From an uncultured Chloroflexales bacterium (GTDB taxonomy: Bacteria > Chloroflexota > Chloroflexia > Chloroflexales > Chloroflexaceae): a stretch of 64,000 nucleotides of DNA. The position numbers and the translations under genes are program-made. The notes beneath the pieces were generated by a model. The model saw only the letters and a program-made list of their open reading frames with translations, was not told where the DNA came from and made no database searches. How positions within the stretch are numbered: the first letter of the stretch is position 1; each line of letters starts with the position of its first letter. Location: positions 1 through 64,000 of the forward strand of contig CALANA010000103.1 in NCBI GenBank assembly GCA_937925925.1, in the 5' to 3' direction. Below are positions 37,875 to 45,944 of the stretch, one piece after another.

Positions 37875-39638
37875 TCAGGGTGCTGCCCTGTTCATGATCA
37901 ATGGCAAGAAGATAGTGTCTGGCGCGGGCACAGCGCGGCTATCATGCAACGACTGTATTGCATCCGCCCGCCCGGAACCATAGGTCATATCGAAGCCCGG
38001 TGAGCCAAGATCGACGGCGTTCTGCTGTAATAACATCCGCACACGATCTGGTGTTGCTTCTGGCTCTGCTTCGAGAATAAGGGCTGCCAGCGCCGCCACA
38101 TGGGGAGCCGCTGCCGATGTACCACAGAATGTCTGAAAGCCAGGCACGCTGGTACGTACACAATCGGTGGCGACCAGGTCGGGCTTGGCTCGCGTCTCGG
38201 GCAAAGGATGGCTGATCGTCACTGGCCCACGTGAGCTATACGGTTGGATGCGTGTAGGATCGTGAACCGGCACCGCGCCGATGGTCAGCACGCCGCGTAC
38301 CGCCGGATGTCCAAAAATACTATCAGCGTTGGTGACATATTCAGCGCTACTCTCGGTAATAAAAAACATTTCAATCAACGGCGTGGTACCACTGTTGAGT
38401 ATGATAGCATCGACCACCAGATCTACCTGCTGTACCCGACCTGTCTGGTTTGTGTAGAGCGGCGTAATCTCCAGTGGACGGCGGGTCAGGCGTTGACGTT
38501 CGGTGGCAGATGCCAACTCGGTGTCACCCTCAAGCAGATAAAGATTCAGATCATCCTCTGCCGCACCAAAGGGATTATCCCATTGCAGCACCACGCGGAT
38601 GGTCTGGCCTGGTTGCAATGTAAAACGCTGCGTGGTGTCATCTGGCGCAAACTGGTGGAGGCACTGGCGTTTGACGCCGGTCGGGCAGCCAGCAGGCAGG
38701 TTGAGCAGTGCCTGGTAGTGCCGCTGGGCATCGTTGCCAGCCGACGAGATAAAGACCACGCCCGCATCAATCGCCTGTTGCACACGCATGCTAATGATAC
38801 CGTCTTCAAAAAACGGTTCATTCAGATAGCCCACATCATCCACAATTACATCGGCATGAAACTCGTGTTGCAGAAAGTCGATAGCCCCCACAAAGCCGGT
38901 AATGCCCTGTATGCCACTGGAAAAGCCCAGGATCGCACCCGGTGCCAGGTCGTGAATGATTTCCAGCATCGCCCGCCCTTCATTTTCCATACCCCGCCGG
39001 CGTGGATCGACAATGATGCAACTGGCGGTATCAGGTGCTAGCTCAGTCGGACAGTCAGGTGGCAGGTCGCCGGTACTTTGCCCAGATGCCAGCGTATCCA
39101 CGCCATTTGAGATTACCCCCACCCGCACTCCAGTCCCGGATAGCCCGAATTCACGTCGCACTTCATCTGCTCGTAATACACTATCGCCCTGCGATGTGAC
39201 AGAGCCAGTGCGGATCAGGGGCGTCACCAGCGGGTCGATGTAGATTACCATGGGGAGCGCAGCCAGAGCAGCGAGTTGATCGGGATACGGCCAGGCGCTG
39301 ATCAGCGGGAAAGCTTCTGAGTAATCACCGACACGAATACCCAGACCGGCGATCTCCACCGCAGCGGTGGTGGTTGATCCGCTGATACGCACCTCAACAC
39401 CAATCTCTCCCTCTGCACTGATTTGAATGCTGCCTGGTAAAGATAGGGTAGGTAGCTGGAGTTGACTGCCACCTTGCTGTAAGCTTGCGGCGGACCGCAA
39501 TACGTGAGAACTGATGCGCTCGTGCGGATTAATAGGATCGTGTGAGGATTGGACCGATGTAGTTGTACGTAGTATAAAAATAGCTATGATCAATAATCGG
39601 GACAGGTAGTGGTAACACAGGATAGAACGGAATAGCAT
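37875..39638 (-). CDS. Secreted subtilisin-like (S8/S53-related) protease with altered triad
   Basis: The 587-residue protein has a hydrophobic N-terminus (CYHYLSRLLIIAIFILR) and GGAGG before the ATG, so it is exported. A prodomain-like region runs to about residue 165. Where S8 enzymes have Asp it reads GVISNGVD (about 174), where they have HGTHVAG it reads NEGRAMLEIIHDLAPGA (about 219), and the Ser block is intact: FCGTSAAAPHVAALAAL (about 506). A Glu at the His position recalls sedolisins (S53: Ser-Glu-Asp), but the Asp-to-Asn change leaves activity in doubt. Residues 325-450 form an inserted beta-rich domain. Confidence 0.8.
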   Translation of the reverse strand: MLFRSILCYHYLSRLLIIAIFILRTTTSVQSSHDPINPHERISSHVLRSAASLQQGGSQLQLPTLSLPGSIQISAEGEIGVEVRISGSTTTAAVEIAGLGIRVGDYSEAFPLISAWPYPDQLAALAALPMVIYIDPLVTPLIRTGSVTSQGDSVLRADEVRREFGLSGTGVRVGVISNGVDTLASGQSTGDLPPDCPTELAPDTASCIIVDPRRRGMENEGRAMLEIIHDLAPGAILGFSSGIQGITGFVGAIDFLQHEFHADVIVDDVGYLNEPFFEDGIISMRVQQAIDAGVVFISSAGNDAQRHYQALLNLPAGCPTGVKRQCLHQFAPDDTTQRFTLQPGQTIRVVLQWDNPFGAAEDDLNLYLLEGDTELASATERQRLTRRPLEITPLYTNQTGRVQQVDLVVDAIILNSGTTPLIEMFFITESSAEYVTNADSIFGHPAVRGVLTIGAVPVHDPTRIQPYSSRGPVTISHPLPETRAKPDLVATDCVRTSVPGFQTFCGTSAAAPHVAALAALILEAEPEATPDRVRMLLQQNAVDLGSPGFDMTYGSGRADAIQSLHDSRAVPAPDTIFLPLIMNRAAP

Positions 39639-39878
39639 AGAACACGCCTCCGAATGCTGTGTATGGTATATCAGGTCTCAACCCGGCAGGAGGTTTGAGG
39701 AAGGGTAGGTATTCCACTCTCGACTCGCGCTACTGCACTCTGCATGCGTATGTCATTGTATTATGCAAGCGGTGCATCCTGTCGGTAATGAGTGAGCCGA
39801 GAGGTTCTTGCTCCCTGTTCATTCGACTATTGGTAGGGATCGACGCTCTTGCGTCAATCCCTATCGATTAGCAGTCAT

Positions 39879-42077
39879 TTATTCGCCGGGCGCAGGTTCG
39901 GGTGGTGCGGGCGCAGGTTCAGGTGGCGCGGGCATTGGTTCAGGTTCCAGTTCAGGCGGTACTGGCGCGGGTGCTGGCTGCACTTCAGGCGGTGTCGGTG
40001 GCGCTTCGGGCGGTGCTGGTGGTGCTTCAGGCGGTGCTGGTGGTGCTTCAGGCGGTGTAGTTTCCGTCTGTGATGGTTCTTCACGCGTTGGAGCTGGTGC
40101 GGGTCGTGCGCCAGGCATATCAAGTGGATGCACCTCAAAGATGTTCGGCCATGGCTTGAAACGAGTCAGAAACGTTTCCCGATGGATCTCGGTACCATTC
40201 TCCTTAATGATGCGCGTAAATGTAATATCCATCCCGCCACGAGCGGTATCCGACTGGCGTCGTGAGCCACGGGGACGACTGGGATCGGGCACAAAGACTG
40301 GTTGCGTTGGTGCGGGGATGCGATTAGAGATCACCGGCCCTTCTAGTTCGACCGTGCGATTCGTCTTTGTCCCATAAATCGCAATCTCGGCCAGTGCCCG
40401 TGCAGTATCGACGTTCGTCTGAATGAGTAGCCAGTTGCCGGTGTCATTCAGGAATTTTAGATCGGCTCCCCCTGGCCCGGTGTAGATTGTCGCGTCCATA
40501 CCAGGACCATCGCCATATTCGCCAAAGCCGTATCGATCATACCAGTTGATATAGAAGGAATGTCCATGCCGCTCGGTAATTGGCAAACCGGCCCAGAATG
40601 CGGCCCGAAACATGGTGGTTGAATTCTGGCAGATTCCACCGCCCCACTCCAACTGCGTGCGATTCTGAACAATGGCATAGCCCTCAACAAAACCATTTGC
40701 CGCATTGATCTGTCCAATTGCCCGATTAAAGGAAAATTCCTCACCAGGTGCTACCAGAATACCGTGGAGCAGATTCATCCCGGCCTGAATATTGGTAATG
40801 CGATAGGCCGCCGAACCACTAAAGTCACTCTGACCCACCACCAGCAGATCGGGAATACGTATCTGCCCAATATTGGCACGCGTAATGGCCGGTGGTGCTG
40901 TATGGAAGGGCAACTCAATCACGCGATTGGCTGTGGGTAACGCAGCCAGTATCATCCGCTCGGCCCGCGCCTGGTTGAGCTGGCGACCGGTTTCACCCTC
41001 GCGGATAATCTTTAAGTTGCCACCGTTCCAATCGACACGTGGATTAGCACTGGAGCTACCGACAACTGCCGCAATCGTTTGTAAACGTGTACGCAGTTGT
41101 TCCTGATCCAGATTAATGACCAGTTGATCACCGGTTCCATCAGTGGCAGGCTGACGCTCGATCTGGATCATCTCTGCCAGGTCTTTCTCACTCCATTCCC
41201 ACTCACGGTTGTTGACTTGCAATAGGAGAGGCCCTTGCAGCCAGGCGCGAATTTCACGCTGTGCTGCTGCCACAGCATCATTGCTCAGGGCAGGAGTGAG
41301 CTGGCGTGTTCGGAGTACAATCGTATGAGGTTCCAGGCGCTGCAGCGCAGCCGTAATGTCATCGATGGTATCCTGAACCAGCACCTGTCGTCCAGGTATA
41401 CTCGGTGTTGTTTTCACATAGGTACCTTGCAGAACTAGGTGAGCATCAACGGCGGGTTTGTTGATTTCCGCTGAGCGCTCCAGCAGATAACGTTGCATCT
41501 GCGTTTGATCGATAGTCAGGTGCAACGGTAAATCGAGGCCGCGCTCCCTGATAGCAGCAACCTGGCGCAAATTGGTGATAAATCCGGAGCGACGACCGAC
41601 TGCCAGTGCTTCTTGCACTGATTGTTCGATGGCGACGTGTACTCCTAGCTCGACTGCGGTAGGCGTCCATACCTGGTCGCCGTACATAAGCGTAACCGGC
41701 TGTTGTGCAAAAAGCTCATATCGTTCGCGTAGCAACTCACTGGCAGCAGCGCTATTCATCTGACCAACTGGGATGCCACTGATCGAAACATTGGGATAAA
41801 TATGCCCGGCGAAGGTCTGATCAAGATAGTACAGCATTCCGCCAGCACTCAGTATGAGTGCGAGAACGATGACCATAAACGTGTGCCATACCCGTCGTCC
41901 CTGACTGCACGGTGGGTGCGCTTCAGGCGTTGTGGGCGGGTGGCTTTGTTCCACATCACTTGTCGACTGCCGTTCTCCGGCCCATTCTACAGGTTCCGAA
42001 AGTGAACTGGTCTTATAAGACTGGCCTCCAGTGAGGGGGCCTACTAATCCAGATCGTTGCCATTCTTCAACCGACAC
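39879..42077 (-). CDS. VanW family protein with peptidoglycan-binding-like domains and Pro-rich tail
   Basis: A GTG at 42077 with AGGAGG seven bases before it is the likely start; the ATG at 42098 lies in the same frame and has no such site. About 730 residues: polar cytoplasmic tail, one membrane helix (FMVIVLALILSAGGMLYYL, about 66-84), two PG_binding_4-like domains, then the VanW domain (SGSAAYRITNIQAGMNLLHG, then GGGICQNSTTMFRAAFWAGL and ERHGHSFY). The last 75 residues are Pro/Glu/Ala-rich with PPEAPPAP repeats that could span the wall. VanW is named from vancomycin clusters but its function is unknown; a cell-wall role is inferred from the domains. Confidence 0.88.
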   Translation of the reverse strand: MSVEEWQRSGLVGPLTGGQSYKTSSLSEPVEWAGERQSTSDVEQSHPPTTPEAHPPCSQGRRVWHTFMVIVLALILSAGGMLYYLDQTFAGHIYPNVSISGIPVGQMNSAAASELLRERYELFAQQPVTLMYGDQVWTPTAVELGVHVAIEQSVQEALAVGRRSGFITNLRQVAAIRERGLDLPLHLTIDQTQMQRYLLERSAEINKPAVDAHLVLQGTYVKTTPSIPGRQVLVQDTIDDITAALQRLEPHTIVLRTRQLTPALSNDAVAAAQREIRAWLQGPLLLQVNNREWEWSEKDLAEMIQIERQPATDGTGDQLVINLDQEQLRTRLQTIAAVVGSSSANPRVDWNGGNLKIIREGETGRQLNQARAERMILAALPTANRVIELPFHTAPPAITRANIGQIRIPDLLVVGQSDFSGSAAYRITNIQAGMNLLHGILVAPGEEFSFNRAIGQINAANGFVEGYAIVQNRTQLEWGGGICQNSTTMFRAAFWAGLPITERHGHSFYINWYDRYGFGEYGDGPGMDATIYTGPGGADLKFLNDTGNWLLIQTNVDTARALAEIAIYGTKTNRTVELEGPVISNRIPAPTQPVFVPDPSRPRGSRRQSDTARGGMDITFTRIIKENGTEIHRETFLTRFKPWPNIFEVHPLDMPGARPAPAPTREEPSQTETTPPEAPPAPPEAPPAPPEAPPTPPEVQPAPAPVPPELEPEPMPAPPEPAPAPPEPAPGE

Positions 42078-42259
42078 CGGTGCCTCCTGGAAATACATAG
42101 ATGACAGTATGCGCTGTGTTCACTATAACCTACGGCTTCAACGCTTGTCAATGAGGATCAGGTGAAAAAATACGTGTATTTTTTCACAATCACCAGGTGT
42201 GGTACGATGAACATCTCTATACGGCGTTTAGACAGGATAGTGCGGTGAAACGATGATAG

Positions 42260-42679
42260 TCAGACAGATAGCGATTTGCTTTCCTCGTCTTCCACCATTG
42301 TTTCGATCAATTCGATCACACTTCCAGCTAATTGAGGATGCTGGTGTAAGAGTTCAATAGCGAGCAGCAGGTCTGAGCCAGCACTATATGGACTTTCTGC
42401 GATTGATTGCTGTGGCGGTGTTGATGGAAGTTGCTCATACAGGATTGGTTCGGTGTCGGGCAGCAATGTGGCTGGATTGATATGCAACAGTCGTGCAATG
42501 ATCAGCAATGTCGTAATATCGAGGCTGCGTTCGCCGCGTTCCCACCGCGATACGGTGACGCGCTTGACTCCTAGTGCATGTCCTAACTCTGCCTGTGTGA
42601 TTCCGCTCCGTAAGCGAGCCTGTTGGAGCGCCTGTCCTATGTGCTGGCTGATGGTGGCATTCGGGGTCGTTTTACTCAC
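42260..42679 (-). CDS. XRE-family helix-turn-helix regulator
   Basis: The 139-residue protein has a Cro/C1-type HTH at residues 14-68 (IGQALQQARLRSGITQAELG, then VKRVTVSRWERGERSLDITTLL). The rest is a short acidic tail, possibly for dimerisation. The GTG start overlaps the stop of the upstream antirepressor gene by four bases (GTGA) and has AGGAG eight bases before it, so both proteins are made together. It is the probable reader of the palindromes at 43703-43861; this is inference. Confidence 0.88.
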   Translation of the reverse strand: MSKTTPNATISQHIGQALQQARLRSGITQAELGHALGVKRVTVSRWERGERSLDITTLLIIARLLHINPATLLPDTEPILYEQLPSTPPQQSIAESPYSAGSDLLLAIELLHQHPQLAGSVIELIETMVEDEESKSLSV

Positions 42680-43524
42680 AGCAACCGCTCCTGTAATGGA
42701 GGTAGCGCATCCGGATCATCTGGGAGAAGTTCTGCAGCCCGATTTCGTAGCCATGTCAGGGCGTCTTCATAGCGTCCAGTGGGCAGCATAGCATATTTGG
42801 GAGTTTGCAGATCGGCACAAAACCGACCAAAGAGCCGGGGAAAGATGGATTGCCCCGTTTTTTGTTGATAGCGGGTTGCCAGCCGCTGGATGCCCTTTTT
42901 AATGATCTCGGCCTGGGCAGCACTGATCGTGGTGTGGCTGGCAATATGTTGCTGAAGTTCGTCGACCAGGGTTTCAAGGTGTGTCATCCGCTGATCATGT
43001 CCCGTTAGTTCTTCCGCGACAGACTGCTGGGCGCTCAGGAGGGTTTCCCGTGTGATCCGCAATTCTTGCAACAGACGTGATTGTTGCTTACGGAGTGTGG
43101 CGACAAGCGAGCATTCATTATTGGTAGTATTATCGGGTGTTGCTGGCAGTGCCGCGCCATACAGCGCATCCAGCACATGCACCAGTTCACGCTGGTAGCT
43201 TACGAGTTTTTCACGAACGGCTTCTCCTACCTGGGCCGGATTGATGGTTGCGAGCCAGAAGGGAATATAGGTATGCAAGATAGCGAGCATTGGCCGCAAC
43301 TGGTTGCCATCAGGAATACGCACGACTCGTAGTCCTTCACTCAGTACCGGGTGATTGCGCAACTGGTGCGCCTGATGATCGGGTTCTATACCAATGGCCT
43401 GCGAGACTAATCGTGTCGGTACTGCAACTCCTTCCGGGAGAATAACGGTACGCAACTGATCGCCATGAAAAACAATTTCTTCGTAGCTGCTGCGTGGCAC
43501 CAATCCAAAATCATCTTGCGTCAT
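42676..43524 (-). CDS. Phage-type antirepressor (P22_AR_N plus ORF6C domains)
   Basis: The 282-residue protein starts after AGGTGG. Residues 14-115 match the P22-antirepressor N-terminal domain: VFHGDQLRTVILPEGVAVPT, GIEPDHQAHQLRNHPVL, LRPMLAILHTYIPFWLATIN. A coiled coil (about 145-200, VATLRKQQSRLLQELRITRE onward) links to an ORF6C-like C-terminal domain (IIKKGIQRLATRYQQKTGQS, then GRYEDALTWL). No other phage gene is nearby, so this looks like a domesticated module. In phages such proteins bind and disable repressors; pairing with an overlapping XRE gene suggests the same here. Confidence 0.85.
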   Translation of the reverse strand: MTQDDFGLVPRSSYEEIVFHGDQLRTVILPEGVAVPTRLVSQAIGIEPDHQAHQLRNHPVLSEGLRVVRIPDGNQLRPMLAILHTYIPFWLATINPAQVGEAVREKLVSYQRELVHVLDALYGAALPATPDNTTNNECSLVATLRKQQSRLLQELRITRETLLSAQQSVAEELTGHDQRMTHLETLVDELQQHIASHTTISAAQAEIIKKGIQRLATRYQQKTGQSIFPRLFGRFCADLQTPKYAMLPTGRYEDALTWLRNRAAELLPDDPDALPPLQERLL

Positions 43525-43555
43525 AGAGCCACCTTTCGATCAATTGTGTCATTGA

Positions 43556-43677
43556 CAGGAGTTACGCGGTAGTATAGTTAGCTAAACTTTGCGCCTTCAG
43601 CAGCGGGAAAAACAGAAAACGTACTACTTTGCCGAATGCGAAAAAGACGCTTTGTTTGAATGACCGCGTACGTCCTG
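43556..43677. repeat. MITE-like element, family A, with 7-bp target duplication
   Basis: Ends CAGGAGTTACGCGGT and, reversed, CAGGACGTACGCGGT. The flanks carry the direct repeat TCATTGA (43549-43555 and 43678-43684). The element, 122 bp, lies between the antirepressor start codon (32 bp away) and the operator array. Confidence 0.8.
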
Positions 43678-43702
43678 TCATTGACGGAACGAGAGCGGAA
43701 CA

Positions 43703-43861
43703 TGATACCATTATGGTATCACAGCTCCAGGGAACTTGCCCCGGCAGGGATACCGTTATGGTATCATAGGTGCTACCATTGTGCAATGACTACGACAGCG
43801 ATACCATTATGGTATCACAGCTCTGGGGAGTTACCCCTGGCAGAGATACCATAACGGTATC
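43703..43861. promoter_or_regulatory. Four palindromic sites in a duplicated two-site operator array
   Basis: Sites 1 (43704-43720) and 3 (43800-43816) are the identical palindrome GATACCATTATGGTATC; site 2 (43749-43765) has one change and site 4 (43845-43861) is the exact reverse complement of site 2. Centres are 45, 51 and 45 bp apart. The DNA between sites 1-2 matches that between 3-4, so a unit of about 62 bp is duplicated. The symmetry fits an XRE-type dimer; the array is 180-340 bp before the antirepressor start. Confidence 0.85.
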
Positions 43862-43936
43862 ATGCGGCCATTGCGTTGGTCAAATCCTATATGTGCAGCC
43901 AGTTGCTCTATCTGAGATCTTCAAAATGACAGGTAC

Positions 43937-45526
43937 TTACAGGCGTGTACCACCATAGATCGCCACAGCACCAAAACTAGCGACACTGATCGTTGCCTGC
44001 CCGTTCGTGTCTACGACAATCGGTGTGCCAGAGCAGGTATGGTTTGCCGGATCATAATCATAGCTAATAATGTCGCAGTAGTTCCCCGACGCTAGACCAG
44101 TCTGAAAAGTACGGTGCAAAGGATTGTCCTCGCGGTTGATCACCACAAAACCCAGGTTACCGCGGCTAAAAGCGATCTGATTATGGCCATTATCCCACCA
44201 GTTGTCGACCGACCAGGCAGCGTTGGTGTAGTTACGGAAGGCCACCATGTTGCTGATCGGTCGCCAGCGATGTTCGCATACCCACCCGCTCCCTGGCGTC
44301 TGGTTGAAACAGTCGGGATTGTCGCTGTGTATAGGATAGACTGGTGTGGTATTACCGTTGGCGTCGGAAGGTGGGCCAGCATCCGTACCGGCAGTGGTGC
44401 TGGTATCGAAGGCGTAGCTCGACATGATCGAAGGATAGCCATAAGGCCAGGCCAGCATAAAGATATGGGCTAGATCGTTGAGTGCGCCGTGCTGATAGCT
44501 CATGTAGGCACCGCTGCCGCCGTGTCCGCGTTGGGAGTCATGGTTATTGGTAAATACCACCGCTTTGTCGCTCGGTAGCAAACCCCACGCTTCGCCAAAG
44601 GTGCGTAGTTCAGCAATCTTTTCATGACCGCCAGGGTAGGTTGCGTTCAGGAATTTTTTACTCAGTTTATCCTGGTATGTAAATTCGGTAATATCGGCCT
44701 GTCCGTCACCTACATAAAAATAGTCACTGGCATGCACGGCTTCGCCACCATGATCAATGATTTCCAGGAAATAGTAGGGATTGGGTTCAACCGCAGCATT
44801 GACCCGTGCTATAATTGCTTCTACATCGATCGGGTTGATATGCTTGACTGCATCGATCCGAAAGCCGCGTACCCCTATCTGCACCAATTCGATCAGGTAG
44901 TTGGCGATTGTGGTACGCACATATTCGCTGCCAGTATCAAGATCAGCCAGCCCGACCAGTTCACAAGTTTGCACTTGCCAGGCATCGTGATAGGTGGTAA
45001 TGTTGTGGCGACAACGGCTGAAGTCGTGATCAGCGTAGATACCGGGGTAATTATATTTGGTATAGGGCGAGTTGTTACTGCCATAGAAGTAGGTGCCGTC
45101 AAAGCCCGTTCCGTTGCCGCCCGTCATATGATTAATCACTGTATCGACATAAATGTCAACGCCCACTTTGCGGCAGCGTGTAACCATGTCCTCGAATTCA
45201 GACCGGGTGCCGCTGCGACTCTGGTCGATACGATAGCTCACCGGTTGATAGCGTTGCCACCAGGGATAATTACCATCACTCTGCTGGATCAGCGCGTGTT
45301 CGTTAGGAGGCGAAACCTGCACGGCGGCAAAGCCCTGCGGCCCCAGGTAGTTTTCACATTCCCTGGCAATGTCGGGCCATGTCCATTCAAACAGATGCAC
45401 AAATACCGTGCGCGGTGTTGTGTGGGTCAACATTGGGGTATGAGCGGCAGGCATATCGAGGGCCAGCAAACCAGCTATCCACCCGATCATGATCCAGCGT
45501 AGCCATAAATGGTATAGTCGGTGCAT
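43937..45526 (-). CDS. Secreted alpha-amylase, GH13, animal/actinobacterial type
   Basis: The 529-residue protein has a signal peptide (LRWIMIGWIAGLLALDMPAA). The GH13 barrel has VDIYVDTVINHMTG, GFRIDAVKHI with the nucleophile Asp near 222, FLEIIDHGGEAVHASDYFYV with the acid/base Glu near 252, and VVFTNNHDSQRGHGGSG with the third acid near 328. The last motif and ITEF resemble the chloride-dependent amylases of animals and some actinobacteria (FVDNHDNQRGHG). A C-terminal beta domain (QATISVASFGAVAIYGG) ends it. It stands alone and would degrade starch outside the cell. Confidence 0.9.
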   Translation of the reverse strand: MHRLYHLWLRWIMIGWIAGLLALDMPAAHTPMLTHTTPRTVFVHLFEWTWPDIARECENYLGPQGFAAVQVSPPNEHALIQQSDGNYPWWQRYQPVSYRIDQSRSGTRSEFEDMVTRCRKVGVDIYVDTVINHMTGGNGTGFDGTYFYGSNNSPYTKYNYPGIYADHDFSRCRHNITTYHDAWQVQTCELVGLADLDTGSEYVRTTIANYLIELVQIGVRGFRIDAVKHINPIDVEAIIARVNAAVEPNPYYFLEIIDHGGEAVHASDYFYVGDGQADITEFTYQDKLSKKFLNATYPGGHEKIAELRTFGEAWGLLPSDKAVVFTNNHDSQRGHGGSGAYMSYQHGALNDLAHIFMLAWPYGYPSIMSSYAFDTSTTAGTDAGPPSDANGNTTPVYPIHSDNPDCFNQTPGSGWVCEHRWRPISNMVAFRNYTNAAWSVDNWWDNGHNQIAFSRGNLGFVVINREDNPLHRTFQTGLASGNYCDIISYDYDPANHTCSGTPIVVDTNGQATISVASFGAVAIYGGTRL

Positions 45527-45944
45527 ATTTTGTTCTTTCCGGCTCCGTCACGAATACCGGTGTCGTGCGTGCTGCCCGCAATCTGTGTATCAACGGTGAT
45601 GACATATCGGTACCCTGTTCCGGTTCTGCCGTGAATGGGACGAAGGTTGATACGTAACTGGTCACACATATGGGAACATGCCCCCTGGAAGCGCGGACGG
45701 GACGTCCTCCATCGCACATGCGCGGGCAAGATGCCTGCGCTCCCAGGAGAAAAGTGAACATGTCCGTTGACTCACACTCGCTCTATCGAGAATTGTTAGT
45801 TACAATAGATAACTGTACCGAGATGTTACACCGCTGTCAAGCACTACACGCCACCTGTTCAGAATGATTTCTAGGAACTACAGATGAACACCGATACGCA
45901 CTATTAGTGTGTAGGTATATCTGTGAACTTGTAAACTGTAACCG
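45527..45944. other. Intergenic region between divergent genes
   Basis: A CTGGAAGCGCGGACGGGACG stretch faces TGCGCTCCCAG across about 60 bp (45676-45750), an imperfect inverted repeat of the sort scattered in these genomes; a weaker relative is near 16905. No gene or clear promoter is supported. The kinase start at 45945 lacks a ribosome site. Confidence 0.5.

Noticed and set aside
38244-39041. 265-codon plus-strand frame
   Set aside because: Antisense to the subtilisin-like gene, no domain or start signal.
39808-40377. Plus-strand Gly/Ser/Ala-rich frame
   Set aside because: It is antisense to the Pro-rich repeat tail of the VanW protein; the repeat keeps the opposite frame open.
43703-43861. 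Reading the palindrome array as a CRISPR
   Set aside because: Only four short palindromic units, two different forms, and the spacers are themselves duplicated; no cas genes.
43660-43958. Short frames (repeating DTIMVSQLWG-like words) across the operator array
   Set aside because: They arise from the repeated palindromes and lack ribosome sites.
44624-45502. 292-codon plus-strand frame
   Set aside because: It is the shadow of the alpha-amylase gene, whose catalytic motifs are all on the minus strand.
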